Translations under genes and position numbers: made by a program | The notes under the pieces: generated by a model | What the model was told of the DNA's origin: nothing | The model's input: only the letters and a program-made list of their open reading frames with translations | Database searches by the model: none | Shown here: positions 7,235 through 15,114 of the stretch, piece by piece | Layout of the letters: the number at the start of each line of letters is the position of its first letter | Position numbering within the stretch: the first letter of the stretch is position 1 | Assembly: GCF_000719705.1 (NCBI RefSeq) | Contig: NZ_JOHO01000008.1 | Coordinates: forward strand, 1-64,000 | DNA length: 64,000 nt | Source of the DNA: Streptomyces sp. NRRL S-350 | GTDB lineage: Bacteria; Actinomycetota; Actinomycetes; Streptomycetales; Streptomycetaceae | Direction: 5' to 3'

Positions 7235-8530
7235 ATGGCTATCACCGTGACGACCCCTTCCGGTGCCGCACCCGTTGCCGTCGATCTCGGCCCCGCCGCC
7301 GCCCTGTCCTGCCGGGAGTGCGGAACCCGTTTCCCGCTCGGCCCCAGCTTCGCGTGCCTGGAGTGTTTCGGCCCGCTGGAGATCGCCTACGAGTTCGGCA
7401 GCGAGAGCGCCGAGGAACTGCGCAAGCGGATCGAGTCCGGACCGGCGTCCGTCTGGCGCTACGCGCCGCTGCTGCCCGTCCCGGCCGACGTGGCGTCCAA
7501 GCCCAACCTGAACCCGGGGTGGACCCCGCTGGTGAAGGCGGACAACCTGGGCCGGGAGCTCGGCTTCACCGCCCAGCTGCACATCAAGGACGACTCCGGG
7601 AACCCGACCCACTCCTTCAAGGACCGCGTGGTGGCCTGCGCCATCGAGGCGGCCCGGGCGTTCGGGTACACGACGCTGTCCTGCTCGTCGACCGGCAACC
7701 TGGCCGGCGCGGTGGGTGCGGCGGCCGCCCGGGCGGGGCTGCGCTCCTGCGTGTTCATCCCGCACGACCTGGAGCAGGCCAAGGTCGTCATGGCCGGGGT
7801 GTACGGCGGCGAGCTGGTCGGTATCGAGGGCACCTACGACGACGTGAACCGCTTCTGCTCGGAGCTGATCGGCGACCCGGCCGGCGAGGGCTGGGGCTTC
7901 GTCAACGTCAACCTGCGGCCGTACTACGGCGAGGGCTCCAAGACGCTGGCGTACGAGATCTGCGAGCAGCTCGGCTGGCGGCTGCCGGAGCAGATCGTGA
8001 TCCCGATCGCCTCCGGCTCGCAGCTGACGAAGATCGACAAGGGGCTGCAGGAGCTGATCAAGCTCGGCCTGGTCGAGGACCGGCCGTACCGGATCTTCGG
8101 TGCCCAGGCCGAGGGCTGCTCGCCGGTGTCGGCCGCCTACAAGGCGGGCCGGGACGTGATCAAGCCGGTCAAGCCGAACACCATCGCCAAGTCGCTGGCG
8201 ATCGGCAACCCGGCCGACGGCCCGTACGTGCTGGACATCGCCCGTCGGACCGGCGGTGCCGTGGAGGACGTCACGGACGCCGAGGTCGTGGCGGCGATCC
8301 GGCTGCTGGCGCGGACCGAGGGGATCTTCGCCGAGACCGCGGGCGGGGTGACCGTCGGCGTGCTGAAGAAGCTGGTCGAGACCGGGCAGCTGGATCCGGC
8401 CAAGGAGACCGTCGCGATCAACACCGGCGACGGGCTGAAGACGCTGGACGCCGTCTCCGACGCCGGGATGACCGCCGTCATCCGCCCGACGCTGGACTCG
8501 TTCCGCGCCGCCGGCCTCGCGTCCGCCTGA
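7235..8530 (+). CDS. metM: Threonine-synthase-like PLP enzyme, probable homocysteine synthase MetM
   Basis: Protein of 431 aa, fold-type II PLP enzyme. It starts with a zinc-ribbon-like part (Cys26, Cys29, Cys41, Cys44). The PLP lysine is in SFKDR (Lys129), the phosphate loop is SSTGNLAG (151-158), and GSGSQLTKI-type residues follow. Annotation pipelines usually call it ThrC. In Streptomyces a ThrC homologue (MetM) encoded beside a sulfur carrier (MetO) is known to turn O-phosphohomoserine plus carrier thiocarboxylate into homocysteine. The SAM-I riboswitch upstream and metO downstream both fit that role rather than threonine synthesis. ATG 7235 is chosen because the in-frame ATG at 7211 lies inside the riboswitch P1 helix. 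Plain threonine synthase remains possible if no other thrC exists in the genome. Confidence 0.8.
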   Translation: MAITVTTPSGAAPVAVDLGPAAALSCRECGTRFPLGPSFACLECFGPLEIAYEFGSESAEELRKRIESGPASVWRYAPLLPVPADVASKPNLNPGWTPLVKADNLGRELGFTAQLHIKDDSGNPTHSFKDRVVACAIEAARAFGYTTLSCSSTGNLAGAVGAAAARAGLRSCVFIPHDLEQAKVVMAGVYGGELVGIEGTYDDVNRFCSELIGDPAGEGWGFVNVNLRPYYGEGSKTLAYEICEQLGWRLPEQIVIPIASGSQLTKIDKGLQELIKLGLVEDRPYRIFGAQAEGCSPVSAAYKAGRDVIKPVKPNTIAKSLAIGNPADGPYVLDIARRTGGAVEDVTDAEVVAAIRLLARTEGIFAETAGGVTVGVLKKLVETGQLDPAKETVAINTGDGLKTLDAVSDAGMTAVIRPTLDSFRAAGLASA

Positions 8531-8569
8531 ACCCGCCCGCCGCGCAGGGCCGCGCCGCCGCCCGCCGGC

Positions 8570-8703
8570 AGGCCGCACCCCGCAAGGCCGCACCCCGCAA
8601 GGCCGCACCCCCGCAAGGCCGCACCCCCGCAAGGCCGCACCCCCGCAAGGCCGCCCCGCCGCACCCCGCAAGACCGCACCTCCCGCAAGGCCGCACCCCG
8701 CTA
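8570..8703. repeat. Degenerate tandem repeat between metM and metO
   Basis: About eight imperfect copies of a 15-16 bp unit (GCAAGGCCGCACCCCC) fill most of the 181-nt gap between the two genes. The units vary mainly in the length of the C run and by small deletions, as expected from replication slippage. No start codon, hairpin or protein is evident in it. It ends immediately before the AGGAGAG ribosome binding site of metO. Confidence 0.85.
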
Positions 8704-8711
8704 GGAGAGCC

Positions 8712-8990
8712 ATGAGCGCCAACGTCCGCATCCCGACCATCCTGCGCACCTACACCGGCGGCGCCGCCGAGGTGACCGCCGAGGGCGCCACCCTGGCCGA
8801 GGTCATCGCCGACCTGGAGAAGAACCACCCGGGCATCGCGGCCCGCGTGCTGGACGACACCGGCAAGCTGCGCCGCTTCGTGAACGTCTACGTGAACGAC
8901 GACGACGTGCGCTTCGCCGAGGGCCTGGCGACCGAGATCAAGGACGGCGCCGGCGTCTCGATCATTCCGGCGGTGGCCGGCGGCTGCTGA
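8712..8990 (+). CDS. metO: MoaD/ThiS-family sulfur carrier protein (CysO/MetO type)
   Basis: Protein of 92 aa with the ubiquitin-like fold of CysO: IPTILRTYTGG near the start, LRRFVNVYVNDDDVRFAEGL in the middle and SIIPAVAGGC at the end. Sulfur carriers work through a C-terminal Gly-Gly thiocarboxylate. Here one extra Cys follows the di-glycine (codons GGC GGC TGC TGA), so the tail must be trimmed by a JAMM-type peptidase before activation. It has a good AGGAGAG site 5 nt before the ATG. It lies downstream of metM and should supply sulfur for MetM. CysM-dependent cysteine synthesis is a second possible use, since the protein strongly resembles mycobacterial CysO. Confidence 0.85.
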   Translation: MSANVRIPTILRTYTGGAAEVTAEGATLAEVIADLEKNHPGIAARVLDDTGKLRRFVNVYVNDDDVRFAEGLATEIKDGAGVSIIPAVAGGC

Positions 8991-9014
8991 GCCGTTCCCG
9001 CCCGCCTCGCCGGT

Positions 9015-9063
9015 CGGCCGCCCGTACCCACGGAATTCCGTTCTCCGTCGGTACGGGCGGCCG
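9015..9063. terminator. Hairpin terminator after metO
   Basis: A perfect 14-bp stem (CGGCCGCCCGTACC at 9015-9028 with 9050-9063) encloses a 21-nt loop that itself contains a short CGGAATTCCG palindrome. It sits 25 nt after the metO stop and probably ends the riboswitch-metM-metO transcript. Confidence 0.75.
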
Positions 9064-9546
9064 ATCGCATTCCGGCGGGAATGTTTTCCGGTCGAGCCGG
9101 AGTAGAGTGTGGCTCGGCTGGGAACAGGACTTCCCTTTCGGCCCTCCGCGGATGTCCGCGCCGTTCCGCCCGGAGGACGTCCGGCCGGTGAGACCGGGCC
9201 GTGAAACATGTCAGGCGGATGTCAGAATTCCCGCAGGCATTTGGGTAATTCGTCCGCTATGTCCGACGTGAAATGCCGAGATCTTCCCGGTTCGGGCCGC
9301 CCTGTCCCTTCGTGCCGCAACGCAAAGACCGGCGGCTGACCCTGTTGCAGAGGGCGTCGATCCGGATACATTCAGCGGCGGTCGACGCAATCACCCGCTC
9401 ACCGGGGGCCGTTGGGTGTTCCGTGCGGAGGGTTGCGGCGTGCACGGCTGCGCCCAGGGGGGGTTCCCCGGGCCGGCCTTCAAACCAACCCGGGCCCGCG
9501 ACCTGCGGGCGCGTGAAGGGCCAGCACAGCACTAGGGGAGTTCGGA
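9064..9546 (+). other. Long non-coding leader region before the cold shock gene
   Basis: About 480 nt without a convincing gene. The first part is comparatively AT-rich (around 9070-9260) and could hold the promoter. The remainder is likely 5' untranslated leader, with GGGGAG at 9533-9538 as ribosome site. Long structured leaders are common for cold shock genes. I see no known riboswitch motif in it. Confidence 0.5.
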
Positions 9547-9753
9547 ATGGCTCAGGGCACCGTCAAGTGGTTCAACGCGGAGAAGGGCTACGGCTTCATC
9601 GCGGTCGACGGTGGTGCGGACGTCTTCGTCCACTACAGCGCGATCCAGATGGACGGCTACCGCACCCTCGAGGAGGGCCAGCGGGTCGAGTTCGAGATCT
9701 CCCAGGGACAGAAGGGCCCGCAGGCGGACATGGTCCGCGCCGCGGCGGGCTGA
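9547..9753 (+). CDS. Cold shock protein, CspA family
   Basis: Protein of 68 aa consisting of one cold shock domain. It has [15 protein letters not shown] with RNP1 (KGYGFI, 14-19) and RNP2 (VFVHYSAI, 26-33), followed by [20 protein letters not shown]. It is a single-stranded nucleic acid chaperone that melts RNA structure in the cytoplasm. Length and composition match the small streptomycete Csp proteins. It has a strong AGGGGAG site and a long leader, and lies immediately before groEL2 but separated from it by the CIRCE-controlled promoter, so it is probably transcribed alone. Confidence 0.95.
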   Translation: MAQGTVKWFNAEKGYGFIAVDGGADVFVHYSAIQMDGYRTLEEGQRVEFEISQGQKGPQADMVRAAAG

Positions 9754-9925
9754 CCCCTTCCGACCCCAGGAGCTCGGCGCGGCCCCACGGCTGGTGACCA
9801 CTCGCTTCTCGGCGGGCCCGTGCGACACGCGTCGTACGGGTCCGTCGGCGTTCCCGGGGGTTCTCCCGGGCGTTCCCGGCGTTGGCCGGGAAGTCCCGCC
9901 GACGGCTCGCGGGTCGCCCTCGGGG

Positions 9926-9952
9926 CTTGCACTCGACCACCGTGAGTGCTAA
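9926..9952 (+). promoter_or_regulatory. CIRCE element 1 (HrcA operator) before groEL2
   Basis: CTTGCACTC-N9-GAGTGCTAA fits the CIRCE consensus TTAGCACTC-N9-GAGTGCTAA with the right half perfect and two mismatches in the left half. The left half overlaps a plausible -35 hexamer (TTGCAC, 9927-9932) and the right half overlaps the -10 area, so HrcA binding would block the promoter. Confidence 0.85.
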
Positions 9953-9961
9953 TCATTGGCG

Positions 9962-11731
<1,770 letters not shown>

Positions 11732-11768
11732 TCCTGATCGTCCCGATCGGATCGGCTGGTTCCTCGTC

Positions 11769-11804
11769 CGTGTGGGCGGCTCCCTTCGGGGAGCCGCCCA
11801 CACG
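11769..11804. terminator. Strong hairpin terminator after groEL2
   Basis: A perfect 16-bp stem (11769-11784 with 11789-11804) is closed by a stable TTCG tetraloop, 37 nt after the groEL2 stop. Confidence 0.85.
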
Positions 11805-11844
11805 GCGTTTCCGGGCTGCCGGTGTTTCGCGAGAAGATGGACGG

Positions 11845-12201
11845 ATGGCTTCCGACGACATCGAGACCGCCCTGCACAACGCGCGGGCCCTGATCCTGGC
11901 CGACCTCACCGCGCGGGACGTGGCGGACGCCGCCGTCGTCTCGCTGGTGGAGCAGGCCGTGACGCACCGCCGCTGGTGGCTGGAGCAGTGGCCGGACGGC
12001 ACCGAGTACGTGCTCGGGCTCATCGCGCAGGACGTCCAGGACGCGCTGCTGGAGGCGTACGGCCGCTGGCCGCTGTGCACCGGCTGCGCGGCCGACGGGG
12101 ATCCGCACGCGCTGGGCGTGGAGCCGGAGCTGGGGCCGGAGCCGCACTGGGTGTGCGGCAAGCAGGGCGCGGTGGTCGCTCCGGTGGGGAAGCTGTCCTA
12201 G
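11845..12201 (+). CDS. Conserved hypothetical protein
   Basis: Protein of 118 aa started at ATG 11845 with a GAGAAG element upstream. The N-terminal half is helical and acidic. The middle contains a Trp-rich stretch (HRRWWLEQWPDGTEYV) and the end has a CTGCAADGDPHALGVEPELG segment and HWVCGKQGAVVAPVG. The Cys-x-x-Cys plus a later Cys may bind a metal. I do not recognise a family with known function. Its stop overlaps the stop of the converging HD-domain gene by 4 nt. Confidence 0.7.
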   Translation: MASDDIETALHNARALILADLTARDVADAAVVSLVEQAVTHRRWWLEQWPDGTEYVLGLIAQDVQDALLEAYGRWPLCTGCAADGDPHALGVEPELGPEPHWVCGKQGAVVAPVGKLS

Positions 12202-12869
12202 CCGGGCACTTCGAGCTGTTCGGGCCGTTCGAGCCGGGCGAGCTCCGCCGTGAGGTTGGCACGGGCGGCGTCCGCGAAGCGCTCCCGGGCGGCCCGGGTG
12301 CGGTAGAGGGCCGGGAGCGCGAGCAGCCGGCGCAGGACCGCGGCCCGGCCCGCCGTGAAGTCCGGCTCGGGGACGAAGCCGTACTCCTCCCGGACCGCGG
12401 CCGCGTACGCCGCGTACGCCTCGGGGCTGCCGCCGAGGACGGCGAGGTCCGCGTCGCAGAGCACTTCGCCGTCGCGGTCGCCCGGCGCCGGGTCGTGGGC
12501 GACGGTGAGCAGCACCAGCCGTTCGACCTCGGTGACGCGGGCGGCGGGCAGGCCGGCCCCGGTCAGGGCGCGGGCGGCCAGGGCGGCGCTGCGCTCCTCG
12601 TTCTCGGTGCGGTCGGGTCGGTAGACGGCGTCGTGGAACCAGGCCGCGAGGCGGACGGCGTCCGGGTCGGCGGCGTGCCCGGCGAGGTCGTCGACGTGCC
12701 GCAGGACCGCGTGCAGGTGCTCGGCGGTGTGGTAGCGACGTTGCGGTTCGGACCAGCGGCGCAGCAGTTCCCGGCCGTACGGTCCGGGGTCGGCGGTGGC
12801 ACCGCAGCGGTGCAGCAGGGCGGTCCAGGCGGCGAGCAGGTCGTCCTCGGTGGTCGGCATGACCGTCAT
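12198..12869 (-). CDS. HD-superfamily phosphohydrolase
   Basis: Protein of 223 aa started at ATG 12869 (ATG 12860 is also possible). It has the metal-site order of small HD hydrolases: YHTAEHLHAVLRHVDDL, then WFHDAVYRP (the HD pair), TENEERSAAL, and CDADLAVLGG. Such proteins are predicted metal-dependent phosphohydrolases; the substrate is unknown. It is divergent from padR with about 55 nt between the starts, so the two may share a promoter region. The upstream open frame to 12968 would run over the padR start and is rejected. Confidence 0.8.
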   Translation of the reverse strand: MTVMPTTEDDLLAAWTALLHRCGATADPGPYGRELLRRWSEPQRRYHTAEHLHAVLRHVDDLAGHAADPDAVRLAAWFHDAVYRPDRTENEERSAALAARALTGAGLPAARVTEVERLVLLTVAHDPAPGDRDGEVLCDADLAVLGGSPEAYAAYAAAVREEYGFVPEPDFTAGRAAVLRRLLALPALYRTRAARERFADAARANLTAELARLERPEQLEVPG

Positions 12870-12924
12870 TGTGGCGGGTGGTCCCGGTGGACGTGATGTG
12901 CCGTTCAACGATATATGTAGACGT

Positions 12925-13308
12925 ATGACAGAACGCTCCATGCAGGAGCCGACGCTGCTTCTGCTCACCGCGCTGGCCGACGCCCCCAGGCACGGCTACG
13001 CGCTCATCCAGGAGATCGCCGCGATCTCCGACGGCCGGGTCAAGATGCGGACCGGGACGCTGTACGGCGCGCTCGACCGGCTGCTGGGCCAGGGCCTGAT
13101 CGAGGTGGCTGCCGAGGAGGTGGTGGACGGCCGGGCGCGGCGCACCTACGCGCTGACCGACGCCGGACGGGGCGCTCTCGCCGCCGAGGCCGAGCGCCTG
13201 CGAGCGGTCGCCACCGAGGCCGAGCGCCGGCTCACGAAGATCCGGTCGATGCTGCCGGGGAAGGCCGGGTCGCAGGGGCGGCCCGCCGCGGGAGGAGGAC
13301 TCTCATGA
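12925..13308 (+). CDS. PadR-family transcriptional regulator
   Basis: Protein of 127 aa with a PadR winged helix: LLLLTALADAPRHGYALIQEI, then GRVKMRTGTLYGALDRLLGQGLIEV, then RARRTYALTDAGRGAL, and a C-terminal helix with Arg/Glu heptads for dimerisation. The AT-rich ACGATATATGTAGACGT directly before the ATG contains a -10-like TATATG about 8 nt from the start, so the transcript may be leaderless. The gene overlaps the following membrane-protein gene by 4 nt (ATGA). PadR-membrane protein pairs are common in actinobacteria, the regulator controlling its own operon. Confidence 0.9.
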   Translation: MTERSMQEPTLLLLTALADAPRHGYALIQEIAAISDGRVKMRTGTLYGALDRLLGQGLIEVAAEEVVDGRARRTYALTDAGRGALAAEAERLRAVATEAERRLTKIRSMLPGKAGSQGRPAAGGGLS

Positions 13309-14264
13309 CCATGCCGGTGATCGGTCCCGCGCCCTCGGCGGTGCTGCGGGCCGCGTTGCAGCTCTACCCGGCGCAGTACCGCCGTGAGCGCGGTGAGGAA
13401 CTGGCCGAGGTGTTCGCCGACACGACGGCCGCCGGCGGTCGCGCGGCGGTCGGCCGGGAGGTGCTCGGCCTGGCGGTGTACGGGCTGCGGGTGCGGCTCG
13501 GGCTGACCGGCGGGTCGGCGGCCGGACGGCTGCTCGCGCTGGTGGCGCCGATGATCGCCGGTGCCGTGGTCGGGGCCACCATGGTGCCCTGGGTGACCGC
13601 CCTGGAACGGACCACCAGGTGGCTGGCCTGGGACGACTCGTTCGGGAACCACCTCCGGGCCTTCGGCCCGCCGGCGGCCGCGCTGCTGCTCGGGGTGGCG
13701 GCCCTGCTGGGGCGGTGGACGGCCGTACGGGTCACCGCGATGCTCCTGGGCGCCGTCGGACTGTACGACCTGGGCGACGCCGCCTGGCAGACGTCCGGGC
13801 TCGACGTCTGGTGGGTCGGCTACGTCGGGATGGCCTCGCTGCCGTTCGTGGTGGCCGGGCTGCTGCTGGTCGCGGCGCCGACCGACCTGCTGCCGCGGCC
13901 CGGCCTGCGGACGGGTGGCCTGGTGCTGGCCTCGATGGTCGCGGGCGGCCTGCTGGAGGCGGTCCAGAACTGGGACGACACGACCTTCCCGCTGGACCGT
14001 CAGTGGTTCGTGGTGATGCTGATCGCCCCGGTGCTGCTGACCTTCGCCGGCCTGCGCGGGCGGATGGGGCCGGCGGCGGTGGGGCTGGCGATGCTGGTGC
14101 TGACCGGGCCCGGCAGCCTGTTCAACATCTGGCGGGAGTCCGGCGGGATCTCGCACCTGCTGCCGCTGGCGGTGCCGATGGTGGCTCTGCTGGCGCTGGT
14201 GGCGGTGGCGGAGCGCCGGTTCGGCCCACGGGAGAACTTCGGGATGGTGCCGGGGCGGGTGTGA
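13305..14264 (+). CDS. Integral membrane protein co-encoded with PadR
   Basis: Protein of 319 aa. A cytoplasmic N-terminal part (LQLYPAQYRRERGEELAEVF), commonly seen in PadR-partner membrane proteins, is followed by roughly eight hydrophobic segments from about residue 65 to the end. One loop contains ERTTRWLAWDDSFGNHL. It has no transporter motif I recognise. It is translationally coupled to padR (4-nt overlap), so it is the likely regulated target, perhaps in envelope stress. Behind its stop are two 16-bp direct copies of GTGTGACGGGCGCCCG (14259-14274, 14276-14291). Confidence 0.8.
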   Translation: MTMPVIGPAPSAVLRAALQLYPAQYRRERGEELAEVFADTTAAGGRAAVGREVLGLAVYGLRVRLGLTGGSAAGRLLALVAPMIAGAVVGATMVPWVTALERTTRWLAWDDSFGNHLRAFGPPAAALLLGVAALLGRWTAVRVTAMLLGAVGLYDLGDAAWQTSGLDVWWVGYVGMASLPFVVAGLLLVAAPTDLLPRPGLRTGGLVLASMVAGGLLEAVQNWDDTTFPLDRQWFVVMLIAPVLLTFAGLRGRMGPAAVGLAMLVLTGPGSLFNIWRESGGISHLLPLAVPMVALLALVAVAERRFGPRENFGMVPGRV

Positions 14265-14376
14265 CGGGCGCCCGGGTGTGACGGGCGCCCGAGTGTGGCG
14301 GGCGTCCCCGGGCCGGCGTGACCGGAACCGGGGGCGCGGTCTCGCCGGGGGCGGGCGGGTGTGGCAACCTACTGAT

Positions 14377-15063
14377 ATGTCTAGACCAATTTTGGAAGTC
14401 ATCGCGCTGACGCCGCAGGACGCCCGGGCCGCCGAGTCGGGCGGCGCCGACCGGCTCGAACTGGTCACGGACATGGCCGCCGACGGGCTCACCCCGTCCG
14501 TCGAGGACTTCGGCCGGATCCGCGCCGCCGTCGCCGTCCCGCTGCGCGTCATGCTCCGGATCCGCGACGGCTTCGCCCCCGGCGACCTGGACGGCCTCGC
14601 CGCCCGCGCCGCCGCCCTGCGGGCCGAAGGCGCCGAGGAGTTCGTCTTCGGCTTCCTCGACGCCGACGGCGCCGTCGACCTCGCCGCCACCGCGGCCGTC
14701 GCCGAGGCGGTGGCCGGCTGCCGCTGGACCTTCCACCGGGCGATCGACCACAGCGCCGACCGCGCCGCCCTGCGGGCCGCCGTGGGCGCGCTGCCCGGGC
14801 TGGACACCTTCCTCACCTCGGGCTCGGCCGCCGGGGTGGACGCCGGGCGCGAGGTGCTCGCCGCCGAGCTGGCGCGCGGCGGCGAACCCGGCTACCGGCA
14901 GCGGATCCTGATCGGCGGCGGTCTGCGGGCCGAACACCTGAAGGAGCTGCGGGCGGAGGGCTTCGACGCCTTCCACGTCGGCGGCGCGGTGCGGGCCGAC
15001 GGCTGGCGGACGCCGGTGGACCCGGCCAAGGTCGCCGAGTGGCGGGACGCGATCGACGCCTGA
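14377..15063 (+). CDS. cutC: CutC-family protein (TIM barrel)
   Basis: Protein of 228 aa with the CutC signature: LEVIALTPQDARAAESGGADRLEL at the start, then LRVMLRIRDGFAPGDLD, FGFLDADG, CRWTFHRAID and LTSGSAAG, ending with FHVGGAVR. It forms a TIM barrel historically linked to copper homeostasis; the real reaction is unresolved. ATG 14377 opens a strikingly AT-rich first few codons, including the rare Arg codon AGA, which may help initiation. The start codon region also contains TCTAGACCA, resembling half a dre site. Confidence 0.88.
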   Translation: MSRPILEVIALTPQDARAAESGGADRLELVTDMAADGLTPSVEDFGRIRAAVAVPLRVMLRIRDGFAPGDLDGLAARAAALRAEGAEEFVFGFLDADGAVDLAATAAVAEAVAGCRWTFHRAIDHSADRAALRAAVGALPGLDTFLTSGSAAGVDAGREVLAAELARGGEPGYRQRILIGGGLRAEHLKELRAEGFDAFHVGGAVRADGWRTPVDPAKVAEWRDAIDA

Positions 15064-15064
15064 G

Positions 15065-15098
15065 CCCGCACCGGCGGGGCCGGTCCCGCCGGTGCGGG
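15065..15098. terminator. Bidirectional hairpin between cutC and helD
   Basis: A perfect 14-bp stem (CCCGCACCGGCGGG, 15065-15078, with 15085-15098) and 6-nt loop start 2 nt after the cutC stop and 17 nt before the helD end. It can serve both converging genes. Confidence 0.8.
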
Positions 15099-15114
15099 GC
15101 CGGCCCCGCCGTCG

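Noticed and set aside
8530..8711. Possible protein encoded by the tandem repeat between metM and metO
   Set aside because: The repeat unit length alternates between 15 and 16 bp, so no frame is kept, and only biased Ala/Arg/Pro or Gly/Cys sequences result.
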